Below are positions 24,756 through 35,714 of a stretch of DNA of 64,000 bases, in pieces. The DNA is from Podocnemis expansa. Lineage: Eukaryota; Chordata; Testudines; Podocnemididae. The notes beneath the pieces are model-generated. The model was given only the letters and a program-made list of their open reading frames with translations. It searched no databases and was not told where the DNA came from. Position 1 is the stretch's first letter; every line of letters begins with the position of its first letter. A program made the position numbers and the translations under genes. Location: positions 14,192,295-14,256,294 of the forward strand of contig ML682059.1 in assembly GCA_007922195.1 (NCBI GenBank), read 5' to 3'.

Positions 24756-25190
24756 AAAATCCTGCACTTCATCAATCTCAAAAATCTTCTATGGTACGGA
24801 ATGATTGAAATATGAAAATACGCATCCTGTAAATCAAGGGCAGCGAACCAAACTCCTTGATTCAGGGAGGGAATTATGGAAGTCAGAGTTACCACGCGAA
24901 ACTTTAGTTTCTTAGTAAATCTATTAAGGTTTCTGAGGTCTACTATCGGTCTTAGACCACCTTTGACTTCGGGATCAGGAAATAATTTGAGTAAAACACA
25001 TGACCCCTCTCGGGTCCAGGGACCTCTTCCACCGCCCCCAGTTCCTGTAGATGTCAGATCTCCAACATCAGGGCTTGTTCGCGAGATGTGTCCCTGAAGA
25101 GGGACTGGGGGGGGGATTGGAGTGGGGCACTGAGATAAATTGGATTGAGTATCCCTGTCTTATCGTGCATAGCACCCATTTATCGGAAGT
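24756..25190 (-). pseudogene. DIRS reverse transcriptase N-terminal part, truncated
   Basis: Minus-strand translation gives a DTSREQALMLEI-like segment at about 25090-25050, FLIPKSKGGLRPIVDLRNLN at about 24985-24928, and FAALDLQDAYFHISIIP at about 24848-24800. These are the fingers motifs and catalytic motif A (first Asp) of DIRS/Gypsy-type reverse transcriptases. Sequence stops at 24756 beside the MITE, so the YxDD motif and everything beyond are lost. Frame breaks occur before the first conserved segment. Confidence 0.8.
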
Positions 25191-25269
25191 TATCCGAGTC
25201 CATACACGATAAAAACAGGATAAATGGTTTTGAAATAGGGGTATTGGTACTCTGTCCTCGTGTGTCGCC

Positions 25270-27002
25270 TTAAAAGCTTTGTTTAGGGCCCTGGGCCTGC
25301 TTTGATGAACCCCCTGATCTGCCCGGGGGGCATAACCGCCTTTTCCAAAAGTTTTGGTGCTGGGTAAACCTTGGTCTCCTTCTCCCTGAGTCCTGACTCT
25401 GGTTATAAGACAGATGTGACAGGGGCTGAGGTCTGAAATATCGTCTCTGCGTGTTCTGAGGGTGAGAGCCCAGGGACCGCAAAGTGGCTCTGGAGTCCTT
25501 CAGACTGTGGAGTCTAGAGTCGGTTTGCTCCGAGAAAAGAGAAGCCCCTTCAAATGGTACGTCTTGCACCGCCTGTTGGACTTCGTAAGGGAGGCCAGAA
25601 GTAGGGAGCCACAAAGTGCGTCACATAGAGATGCCGCACGCCATTGCCGTAGCAGCCGGATTGGCTGCATCCAAAGCGGCCTGCAGGGTGGCTCTTGCTA
25701 CTGCCTTGCCCTCCTCTATTACAGCTGTTAGCTCTTTGTTAAGTTTATGGTTGAGGGCTCCTGTGAACTTTCCCAGGGAGCTCCAGGCGTTAAAGGTGTA
25801 CCGACTCAAGATGACCTGGTGGTTGGCGATACGAATCTGCAGGCCTCCAGACAAGTATATTTTCCGGCCATACAGGTCCAGCCTTTTTGTGTCTCTAGAC
25901 TTAGGGGCTGAAGTTAGTGCCCCCTGTCATTCTTTCTCATTGGTGGCTGCCATCACCAATGATCCCAGAGACGGATGGTTGCATAGGAACTCGAAACCTT
26001 TGGGCGGGACGAAGTACTTTCTTTCTACCCTCTCAGGTGTAGCAGATACTGATGCCGTTGAGCCCCAAATGGCCCTCATGGACTTGTTGATAGTCTTTAT
26101 CAGGGGTGAGGCCACCCTCGATGGGCCTGGTGACGATAAAACATCTACCACTGGGTTGTTGGAGTCTTCTGCAACCTCGGCCACTTCTAAACCCAGGCTT
26201 TGAGCTAGCCTGCGGAGCAGATCTTGATAATCTCTGTTATCTTCCACAGAGGGTATGGCAGGGGGGCCCACTACTTCCTCGTCATGAGGCAGAGAGGGGG
26301 AGGCCCGAGAAAAGGGTTGATTGCCATGGTCAGTTTCAGACATTATACTACCCCGCAGCTCCGTGTCTTCACTTTCGGGTTCTAAGTCTGTCTGTGAGGT
26401 AAGTCTAGATAATGAACCCAGTCGATCCTGAGCCGTATCCCACACCAGGGGGTCCCCAGGTCCAGGAGCTGGTGCGATGTTGGTGTGTGTACGCGCCACC
26501 CCGGTTGGACCATATGCAGGAAATGGCGGGTGAGGCCCCTGACCCTGGTGGCATGACCAGGGGGTCCAAAAGGGCCAGCTAGGCATCCACGGCATCATAG
26601 AGGGTAGAGGCAGGAACTCACTCTGCTGGTAACAAGATCATGGTCTGGGGTCATGAGGATAATCGGGAGCGCTAACCCCAGTGGGGTTAGGTACATCTTT
26701 AACTGGCAAGGTCTGGGCTCTTCTCCTCATTTTTATGGAGGACTCATTGGTGTCTCTGTTATATTTTGCTGTGGATTCTCCTGAGTGTTTTTGGAGGCTG
26801 GTTTGATGGATTTTTCCATTAGCATGTGCTTAAGGTGGAGGTCTCTTCCTCACCGAGTCTAGCCTTTAAGTTTGTGCAGTGGATACAACTTTTGTGAAAT
26901 GTGCACTTCCCTGAGGCACCTGACACAGACAGAGTGACTGTCTGAGATAGATATTGTGTCTTGACAGGAACCACACCTTTTAAAGACCGGGGAAACAGGC
27001 AT
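25270..27002 (-). pseudogene. DIRS Gag-like protein (LAP2-alpha-type domain), broken by three TGA codons and a frameshift
   Basis: The start codon is at 27002-27000; the first residues carry a cysteine pair pattern, RCGSCQDTISISDSH then CVRC, usual for DIRS Gag N-termini. The frame shifts near 26835. From there one frame runs to 25270, interrupted only by TGA at 26638-26640, 25927-25929 and 25621-25623, which look like decayed arginine or glutamine codons. The central part contains KYFVPPKGFEFLCNHPSLGS, then DLYGRKIYLSGGLQIRIANH, the signature shared by DIRS Gag and the C-terminal domain of vertebrate LAP2-alpha, itself thought to come from a DIRS element. The C-terminus is rich in Gln, Arg and Pro. 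Non-functional as it stands. Confidence 0.82.
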
Positions 27003-27489
27003 TATTAAATAATTTTCCTTCATAGAAGGAAAACTACTCAGTTTATTTATTTATTTTTTTTGTAAATACTTACTAGTTACTCTAAAACTAGCTTATTCTG
27101 ACTAAACTATTAGTGTTATACTAATGTCTATGACAATTTAAACTTTTTCTTTTTTTTTTCTGTTTTGGTCTATCAGCAACACCATTTGGGAGCACTGTCT
27201 CAGTCCAGGGATGACTGAGAAGGAACTGAGGAGGCTATGTCACACACATGATAAAGTATTGATGTTGCTGCAAGATGATCATCAACCATTTGCAACCCCA
27301 GCAAACACTGCTGCTGAAAACTCTCTGACGGTGCTGGGAGGCACTGATACCTGAAGTAGTGGCACACAAAGACATCATGCAAGGAGGAAGTTTCAGCAAC
27401 TGTGGGTTGAGTTGCCTGCCAGGACTATACTGATATCAAATAGCCCAAGGGTCAAGGTGGCATCACATATCTGGTATTGATGATTTCAC
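27003..27489. other. Probable DIRS 5' flank, then unassigned
   Basis: AT-rich sequence with T-runs up to about 27170, followed by a GC-richer stretch (27180-27430). The part next to the Gag start is likely the element's untranslated region, but no terminal inverted repeat could be confirmed. Confidence 0.35.
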
Positions 27490-27816
27490 CAGGAGTGTCG
27501 TTGCCCCAGGAAAAGACGTGGGGCCCAGACCTGAGCCCCACCTTCCAGGACCTGGCCCCCACACCCTGGCCTTAATCTGGAGATGGAATTCTGGGCTCCT
27601 GCCACTACCAGCCCGGCCTCTGATCCCTGGCCAGGGATAGGGACAGGTGACGCAGTGGCTGCCACAGGTGGCAGCAGGCATCACCGCTGCCAACCTGGCT
27701 CTGGATACTCAGCCAGGGATGGGGCCAGGAGAGGCAGGGGGCATGCCAGCCATTCAGGGCACTGGTCCCAGGACTCGGGGCACATGCCCCTGTGCCAGGT
27801 GCCAGCGAAAGCCTTG
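27490..27816. mobile_element. Short GC-rich hAT-type MITE
   Basis: The left end CAGGAGTGTCGTTGCCCC and the reverse complement of the right end, CAAGGCTTTCGCTGGC, resemble the termini of the larger element at 57739-58502 (CAGGGGCGTCGCTGGGG). Flanks GATTTCAC (27482-27489) and ATTTTCAC (27817-27824) agree at 6 of 8 bases, as expected for an old hAT duplication. The interior is full of CTGGCCAGGGAT motifs shared with the larger copy. Confidence 0.65.
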
Positions 27817-27854
27817 ATTTTCACCTGTCATACCTTCTAATTTTGAAGTTCTTA

Positions 27855-27930
27855 AATAAATAAATAAATAAACAAACACACGCATACATACATACATACA
27901 CATATACATAAATAAATAAATCATGTTCCA
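27855..27930. repeat. (AAAT)n / (ACAT)n microsatellite
   Basis: AAATAAATAAAT units, then ACACGCATACATACATACAT, then AAATAAATAAAT again. Confidence 0.95.
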
Positions 27931-28871
27931 TGGGATTGATTTTGTAGATTAATGGTTCTGTTATTCTCCAAAACTTTAGGATATTTTCTCTTTATGAAAC
28001 AACTATTATATTACAAGTCATGAAAGTTAGATTTATGTAGTCATTTTGCACAAAGATGTAACACAGACTGAGTACTTATCTTGAAGCTTCCCCATTATCC
28101 CACCAAGGTCGATACTGCATGTACTTACTCCAATCATTCACAAGCTCCCTGGTTTGCATTAGGTTTCCAATATGGTCAATAGCTCACTTAGGCCCATAAG
28201 TTTCAAACTGCTTAGTGCTGAGGACTATTACTCACTAATGAAGATGCGTGCAGGACTTGGGTCGAGGTTCTTTGCTACTTCCCTTAATATGTTATGTTGT
28301 ATATCCTAACATACAGATGAATATGTTTGACTTCCTCAAACATGGATATATATATGCTTTTTATCAACATGCATTTCACTTTTTTACTTGGAAGATAAAC
28401 AGGCATCATATGTGGATCACACTGTAGTGCACTAAGACGCCAAAGACCACAATTTCTGTAAAAAGAAACTAGCATAAAACCTAAAACATTTGAATGCTTA
28501 CCCAAGTTACTTATCAAACATGATTTATGGATCAGGGATCAGATTCTCACTGGCATCTTTCTTTGGAGTGGTCCTGCTGTGGCCACAGGGCCAGCTCTAT
28601 GGCCTGTATCCAGTAGCAGTGCAATACAAAGTTGTTACAGTGCACCAGGACCACAGTTTAGCCGAGCACACATATCAGTGCTCTGCCGAACTAGTAAAAG
28701 TAGGATCTGACCCATGTTTTCCTTTCCATTCAGTATGCAAGGAGGGTGGAAACCTTCCAAACACAAGCACTGCACTTACATACCTGCCTTTATTTTTCAA
28801 AGCTATTTTTTAAAATGTAAATACTTCAGATACTGACTTAAAAAAAAAATGAACAGCAAGCTAGGACTTAC
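27931..28871. other. GABBR2: Intron 3' of the last exon found, no feature recognised
   Basis: Begins on the gene's sense with the strong donor GTAAGT next to 28872. No repeat family recognised. Confidence 0.5.
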
Positions 28872-29108
28872 CGTTACACCAAAGAAGTTTGTTTCATTCA
28901 TAGCATCCAGAAAAATTTTGCCAAGTTTGTGGTTTGTGTAGTTAAAATCCTCAATTTTTTGATGTTTGTTTGTAGTGTTGAGATATTTCATTGCCCGCTG
29001 CAGTGTTTTGGCAATCACCCATATTCCATCATAGGCATAACCATGAAATTTACTGGACTGTCCATCTCCCCGTTTGTCATTATACTCCTTTTCATATTGC
29101 TGTGGAGT
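28872..29108 (-). CDS. GABBR2: GABA-B receptor subunit 2 exon, divergent flytrap exon (last one found)
   Basis: This 237-bp exon encodes 79 residues from [13 protein letters not shown] to NETNFFGVT, matching about human residues 334-412 of GABBR2. The acceptor is ...ctccccag and the donor is GTAAGT, phase 0 at both ends. The central block [20 protein letters not shown] is fully conserved, but the following helix and loop ([19 protein letters not shown]) differs from the human version at most positions; I estimate roughly 73 percent identity over the exon. The sequons NYT and NET (human N389 and N404) are kept, and an extra one, NTT, is present. The following exon, which should begin with a glycine codon and encode a VVFRNGER-like peptide, was not found between 1 and 28871. 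Confidence 0.95.
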
Positions 29109-31631
29109 CTGGGGAGAAGGATACAAAACTTCAGAATATTGCTCAGGACTTCACAGAGTTGGGCCCTGAATCTACATTTTTTTAAGTGTCCCATTTTAGA
29201 ATCTTGCTATGCTCTTGACCTCTACGATGGCTTGCTGCAATGAGTTCCAGAGCAGCAGTATTTTTCACTCAATCTGCACAAGTGTTAATGACTGTATAAT
29301 GGAAAGCAGTAGAGAATCTGACCCATTTATTCATGAACTGGAGCTTTATGCGTTTTAAGTTTTTTGTTTTTTTAATAAGAACAAACACACACGATACATT
29401 CCAAAGTATTATAAGGAGCAGATAGAAAAGACAAAAAATGTTAAAAAAAAATCATACATGTGGTTATGTGACAGCTCGGCACACTGCACATTTGGCTATT
29501 TAAAATCTAAGGCTCAGAGCCACAGACAGCTAGTGAGGTTAATTTGCAGGATCAGGTTTTAATGAGTATAAATAATATATACTGCTATAGAAGATAGATA
29601 ATTAGAAACCTTTTTATTCTTTGGCCATCTGCCCACATACTATCTAATACCATGGATCATAATTTGGGCATTTTGTATAAGGCTTGTGCTTTACTGCCTT
29701 AGGGATACGTTTGTGTGTCTGACTGTAGGAAACACCCAAGAACAAAGACAACGGAGAAAAGGATTTTAGCTGTATATCACTGCACAGAAGAGAGAGAGAA
29801 AAAAGACTGTTTTAAAATAGCATACTGGAGGAGGATAATCACATCAGCTGCTCTGCAAGTGGAAATAAGTAAATAATGAAGATGATAATGAAAAAGAAAT
29901 GACCTGACATTGTTTAATCAGAACATTAAAGTATTTAGCATTATTTCAGTAAGCACTGATGTCAAAAAATAACTCATAGAAAAATATAGGCACCTCTGAT
30001 TAAAGAAGTGTTTGGAAATCCCTGGTAAGTGCCAGTGTCAGCCATAGATATTGGTCTAATAACAAGTGCTCCCTAGGGCAACTTATTGTAAGGGGCACCA
30101 AAAACAGGGCCCTCTGTGCCTTGCAGTTACCTGTGATAAATCTGGTGTTCTCTTAACTCAGCATCTCCCGCTAGTGACATAGTCAATAACAGCAATGTAG
30201 TGTCTTTGTAGAAAGTAGTATAGTGCTCAGGTACACCCTAGAAAATGGCAGGTGTGTGTGCACGTGTGTGGAAATGAAATGAGTCAGGTAAGGAGAAGAA
30301 GAAGATGTGGGAAAGGGATACGAAAGAGAGAGGACAAAATAGGAAGTGTATCAGAGAGGGAAACCTAAGTGTCGGAGGAGGAAGGCAAAGAGATGGACAT
30401 AAATTAGTAACAAAAGAGACTCGGAATGTTAGATGAAACTTGGGAAAATTTAGAGAAGGATGCGGAGCAATCAGACATTGGTGCTAGAAGCCCAGAGGAT
30501 CCCTGTGTCTTCTAAACATTTGCTCCCAGAATCAATGGGCTGGAGGGCTGGGCCTGCCCTAAAACTCCCAGCAAAGCATCTTGGATACAGGAACTGAACA
30601 GTGATGAGGAAAGCAATGGGAGCTTGAGAGAAAAGAAAGTGTTAGATAAAGAGAGATAAAATGAGGAGAGAAGGGGAAAAGAGAATGAGGATTACAGAAA
30701 AACACAGCGGACGGAGCAGGTTGCTCTGGAGAATATGGGGTGGAAGACGAGGGTGTGCTTAATACTTACTGTACTTCAAATATTTCTGTTGGCAGTTTTT
30801 TGTTCCTCTCTTTCCTGGATCACTAACTTCATCCAAAGCAGGGGTGTGCACAAGAATGGGGAAAGCAGAAGCATGCTCCCCCACCCCAATAATCAGCAGA
30901 GACAAAGAACTCCTCCAGGGCTGGTGGAGCCATGGGAGTAGAAGCAGCTCCTCAGGTCCTAGTGTCATGATGGAAGTGGACAGCTTTTCTGGTCCTGGGG
31001 CAGAAGTACCATTTTAAGAGCAACAGGGGATGGGACACCTGCCTGTCTCTGTTTCATACCAGAGGTCTGCTCACAGTGTGCACTCAAGCCCAGACAGAAC
31101 CCTTAGCTACAGCACTGGGGGCAGCCAAAGCCACTACTTTAGGCGCCAGGATTCTCCACAGCTCACCCTACCCTGTCCCCTCCTCTGCCTCAACCAATAG
31201 CAGCTGAGATAATATAGAGTGACAATCCTCCTAACCAACAGTGGTGGGGGAGTGAGAAGAGTGAGTCTTTGGGGATGGGGCAGACAAAGAAGGGATCTGT
31301 AGAGCACAGGGTCCATGGTGGTGGGGGCACACAGAGTACAATGTAGTGGGATGGATGAGAGGGAGCACAGGGTCCCCAGTGAGGCCATGGGGAGAGATCA
31401 AGCTCCTCCAGCCCCCAGGCCAGTTTGGGAGTACAGAGTAAACCTCTCCAAAAGGGGTAAATTTTTATTCCTGTGCATGTCCATGACACAAAGACAACAA
31501 AATATTTAAAAAGCAAGCCTACAATGTCTTTCTGTAGTTATCAATTTTTAAAGAATTGACAAGCAAAACAATTTGTATATGAGTAGGAATATTTTTGAAT
31601 GCTACAAAGTAGTTGAAAGAAAGATACTAAC
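29109..31631 (-). other. GABBR2: Short receptor intron (2.5 kb)
   Basis: Bounded by donor GTTAGT at 31631-31626 and acceptor ...CTCCCCAG at 29116-29109. No transposable element recognised. 30290-30735 is strongly purine-rich on the plus strand (GAAGAAGAAG, GAGAGAGGAC, GGAGGAGGAAGG-type runs). Confidence 0.7.
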
Positions 31632-31823
31632 CCGTCCTGATATGGTCTTTATCACTTTTGAACTGAGAGGTTCAAAATCCACTCCAATATAACCTTCCAT
31701 GGCAGTAAGAAGGTTTTTGCTGAGACAGTGTGAAGAATTAATCCAAGATTCCCACCAGGAACTTTCATACCATCCAGGAATGATCCACTGATATTTACTG
31801 CCATACATCTCCTCATCATAAGC
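31632..31823 (-). CDS. GABBR2: GABA-B receptor subunit 2 exon, divergent flytrap exon
   Basis: This 192-bp exon encodes 64 residues starting [20 protein letters not shown] and ending VIKTISGR. It corresponds to about human residues 267-333. The acceptor is ...tattgtag and the donor is GTTAGT, both phase 0. The core [14 protein letters not shown] is unchanged. After WWE the human protein has six residues before the glycosylation sequon NSS; here there are three (SWI), so the loop is three residues shorter. Further substitutions are scattered (S for P, H and S for two R, V for Q). The NSS sequon, human N298, is kept. The frame is open and the splice sites are intact, so this looks like a functional exon of a diverged copy and not a pseudogene. 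Only 2.5 kb separates it from the next exon. Confidence 0.95.
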
Positions 31824-32924
31824 CTACAATAACAATAAAAGAGTCAGCTGAGCAGTGCACTGGTAAAAAACCTAACAACAACAACAACAACAACATAAGA
31901 AATAAAAGATTTCCTGTTTAAGTTTCTACATAATGAATTTATGGCACAATTAAGGATGCAAAAATATTTTAAATAAATTTATTTTCTAGCAATGCAGATT
32001 ACTCTTTTTGTTTCCAAGATTATGTACCTGAAGACAGTATTTTACCACGTAAAAACTCAAAGACAGTTAAAAAACAATGTAAATAGAACTAGAACAAAAA
32101 CACTTGGTACCTAAAAACAGAATAGTAATGTGGGGGTAAAAATAACAAAAGGAAATTCAGCAATTCCATAAGAAATCCTGTATGCTGTGCCTTTCAGCCT
32201 TAATCTTGAGAATGGTGGAAATAAATGGAGTACATGTACACATGCACAAAAATGCATTGCTAGTTTGAAACATCTACACTGAACACTGTTGTATTATTGT
32301 TGCTTGGATGAAACACACAATTTCAATTAATGACATAATATCAGAACAGAATGTCACCTTGTGCTGCAGCATTGACACTGAAGTCTTATCAATTGATATA
32401 CAATCATTCAAAATTGAAAAAGGAACCCGGGAAAAATATAACCACAGAATCATCAGACAGCAAACCAGAAGACAAAAATTCACAATGTTGCAAGTGCTCA
32501 GGTTGTGATGTGAAAAAATAAGTAGCACCAAGTTGTTAACTAGAATGAGCCTTGTTCTTTTGAGAAGCACGAATAAACTTTGTGGCCTGGCAAATACACT
32601 TCATGGTGATTCCTTTATAAATAGTCAATTAATTAATACTGAATTTTACTTTTTAAAACACTGAGTGCAACCCATTAAGCCCACAAAGACTGGTGTGATG
32701 GAGTCTTACTTTACCTCCATAAAACACAAAGAGCAGAAGTATCCACAATAGTTTATTTTCCAGACATGTATGAGAAAATTCATGAAAATTTGCTTTCAGT
32801 GAAAGAGAGGAATTCATTATGGATGAACAAAGGAATCCTGAACTTTTATAGTGTGAAGGAAAAAGTCTCCTTTATCTGTCTTAAAATCTGTAAATCTTTC
32901 TTGAGGATTCTGTCTTCTTGATGT
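31824..32924. other. GABBR2: Receptor intron, (AAC)n microsatellite
   Basis: An (AAC)n tract lies at about 31874-31894. The rest is AT-rich with no recognised feature. Confidence 0.5.
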
Positions 32925-34240
32925 CTATATGGCTCAGACACAAAGCTCATGTAGGACAGAATACTGTCTTCTGACAGTGCCCAATGCCAGACGCTTCAGA
33001 GGGAATGAACAGAATAGGTAACCATCAAGTGCTCCAATCCTGTAATGGTGTAACCCATTCCCAGCTTCTGGAAAACAGTAATCCCTCCCCATCTAGCATA
33101 TAACAGTTGATGGGCCCATCTTACATGAGCTTCTCTTACTTCTTTTTCAAACACTAATGGCCTTAGCTTTCACAACATCCTCAGGCAAGGAATTCCACAG
33201 GTTGATTGTGTGTTGCGTAACAAAAAAAACCAAAAAAACAACACCTTCCCTTCTGTTCATTTCAAACCTGCAGTCTATTGATTTCATTTGAGACCCCTAA
33301 TTTTTGTTTTAGGAAAAGGACTAAACATCATTAACTATTTTCTCCACACCTGTCATGATTTTATATACCTCTATCATATCTCTCTTAGTTCTCTCTTCTC
33401 CAAGATAAAAAGTTCTAATCTTATTAATCTCTCCCCATATGGAAGCTTTTCCATACTCTTAAAAAAATTGTTGTTCTTTTGTATACCTTTTCCAATTCCA
33501 ACTTTTTTTTTTTGAGATGTGGTGATCAGCTCTTTAGGCAGTACAGGTAGTCCTCACTTAGTGACCGGGTTCCGTTCCTGAAACCCGGTTGATAAACGAA
33601 TTGGTCACTAAACGAGGAGCAGCCCTTACCGGTATTTCAGGCATAATGTACTTTACTGGTAGTGGGTTTTTTAACCATCGGTAGATAGTTTTAATGTCAC
33701 CTTTGCATCATTTATAACATTTTTAATATATATTTAAAATGTTTTAAGCTGTAATGTACTGAACTTAGTTTGCATAGTGTACTGTAAATATAGGTAATCT
33801 GAGAGAGTTGATGTGAGTTCTCGTACATCGCCATAATACCAACTCATCAGAGAGCCGGTCATAACTCTGAGGGGTCACTAAACGAGTAGGTCACTAAGTG
33901 AGGACTAGCTGTATTCAAAATGTGAGCATACCCCAGATTTATAAAGAAGTAATATGATATTTTCTGTCTTATTTTCTATCCCTTTCCTAATGATTCCCAA
34001 CATTCTATTAACTTTTTTTGACTGCCACTGAACACTGAGTGGATGTTTTCAAAGAACTATCCACAGTGACTCAAAAATCTCTTTCTTGAATGATAACAGC
34101 TAATGCAGACCTCATCATTTTACATATTTAGTGGGATTATGTTTTCCAGCATGCATTACTTAGCATTTGTCAGCACTGAATTTCATCTGCCATGTTGTTG
34201 CCCAGTTACGCATTCCCTGTAGACAATTCAGCTCCCTTCA
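32925..34240 (-). mobile_element. CR1 LINE: end of ORF2 and 3' UTR, split by a mariner-type MITE
   Basis: On the minus strand 34240-33914 reads as the C-terminal part of a CR1 ORF2 (AFLRESRPAM-like decayed frame, AAAGGGATAGAAAATAAGAC). 33541-33260 continues with the LEKREL-type end, and 33200-32925 is the 3' UTR (CATCAACTGTTATATGCTAG...CTGGCATTGGGCACTGTCAG). Host continuity across 33544-33911 shows that a DNA element was inserted later. Confidence 0.75.
33544..33911. mobile_element. mariner/Tigger-type MITE with TA duplication
   Basis: The left terminus CAGGTAGTCCTCACTTAGTG plus ACC (33544-33566) and the reverse complement of the right terminus (33889-33911), beginning CAGCTAGTCCTCACTTAGTG, agree at 22 of 23 bases. 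TA flanks both ends (33542-33543 and 33912-33913). The 368-bp length and lack of a frame make it non-autonomous. It interrupts a minus-strand CR1. Confidence 0.85.
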
Positions 34241-35453
34241 AAAAGTAAATTTCATGTTTCTTTGCCTCCTTAGAAATGTGGGATATTAGAGATGTAAAGC
34301 ATGCAAAGGAGCTTAAACAAATGCACAAGTCTTCCAGAAGCATACGATACAACACTAAAACTCTTAAATGCAGAATCCTTCTAAAAGACTTTCAAAAAAT
34401 TGGAAAATAAAGAGATTGCTGCAAATACTCATTTTTTTCCTCTGCATCATCCTTATAGAGAACACACTAGGAGCATATGGGGGAATTTGTCAGGATACGA
34501 ATAGGAGGCATACTGCTTACTCAGAATACAATCATTATGAAAAATACTCCAAAGAGGATCTGAAAAAGACCCTGGGGATACTTGAAAATGAGGTGGAAAT
34601 GCTTATGCAAGAAATAGCAACATGGACAACTCCCAAATGAGCTTAATAACTAGGCGTAGGAAGAATATTTGAATCACATTTTCTGCGTGCCTAGACAGTG
34701 CAGCCAACACTCAGGGCTTGCCCTCACTTATGGCGGTGAATTTGCCACCTCAGATCAATCTGTTTGATTGACTGATTAGGTCTGTGAAGACCCAGTCAGC
34801 CAATCAGGAAGTTGACACTAGAAGACTACTCCCTGCAGAAGGAGTAGACCTGAGTTGAAGGAAAAGGGTTTTCTTCCAGCTCAGGCTACTGAAGACAGCG
34901 TGGTAAGTAGAAGGTAGGCAACTGAACGGAGACATGCAAGGTATTTTGAGTACTTTGCGTATCTCCCATTGACTGCCACTGATATCGCATGGCTGTATAT
35001 ACCAGCCTTCAGGAACTTACAGTGAGAAAAGCAATTTTGTTTGCCCCAACTACAGGAATTCAGCTCAGATCAACACAAATATTCAGTATCTATTTATCTA
35101 TCCACTGCTGCTTGATGGAACAGCGCGCCTTCAACTTCCCCCCAAACCCCAAAATACCAATTTATTATGAAACTGCGGTCAACAGCTATATCAATTAAAT
35201 TATGCATCCACACAGTCCCACATCAATTCTGTTCCTCTCCAGCCCCACAGCAATTAATTCTGTGCCCAAAGCCTGACAGATATTCTGCCCACTCCACCAT
35301 CTGCACTATACACATCTGTACCTCCTACAGCTCTAGAGGTTCCTCAATTTCTCCCCAAGTCTATGGCAAGGACAGCTCCAGGAGCTCTTCACTCTCTCTC
35401 TCCAAAACTTGGGGAAGGACAGTACCAGCAGCTTTTCTTCCACAAATACATTA
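34241..35453. other. GABBR2: Receptor intron; contains a copy of an unclassified repeat block
   Basis: The segment 34715-35000 includes a small hairpin (GATTGACTGATT...CAGTCAGCCAATC, 34772-34804) and the block TTTGCGTATCTCCCATTGAC (34954-34973) shared with 14055-14080. The remainder is unassigned. Confidence 0.4.
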
Positions 35454-35714
35454 GGGGTATGTCTACACTGGAGGCTTAATATCAACTTAACCAGGCTTAA
35501 GTCAACTGTAAGGCCACATCTGGAGTTCATTAAGTCAACTTAAGCACTTGCTTAAGTCGACTTAACTCTCACCCTTAAGTCAACTTTGAGAGTTAAGTCA
35601 TGTTTATTAAATTGACTTAATAAAATGTGGCCATTAAAGTTGACTTTATAAAGTCAACCTTAAGTTGACCTTATTAAGTGGACTTACTTGAGCCTTCTAG
35701 CATAGACATAGCCC
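35454..35714. mobile_element. Harbinger-like MITE with TTAAGTCGACTTAA palindromes
   Basis: TTA precedes the left terminus GGGGTATGTCTACACT; the right end reads GCATAGACATAGCCC, its inverted counterpart, but no clear TTA follows. The interior is a chain of TTAAGTCAACTT and TTAAGTCGACTTAA repeats in both orientations. Confidence 0.65.

Larger units (their letters stand above)
24756..27002 (-). mobile_element. DIRS-type tyrosine-recombinase retrotransposon, partial
   Basis: Gag-like protein (27002 to 25270) followed by the beginning of a DIRS-type reverse transcriptase (about 25190 to 24756) in the minus direction. The reverse transcriptase breaks off just after its first catalytic aspartate. 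RNase H, methyltransferase-like and tyrosine-recombinase regions are absent on the far side of the adjoining MITE. The 5' untranslated part probably extends to about 27200-27430. Confidence 0.85.

Noticed and set aside
25616..26203. 195-codon plus-strand open frame
   Set aside because: It is the antisense shadow of the DIRS Gag frame, which has recognisable motifs on the minus strand.
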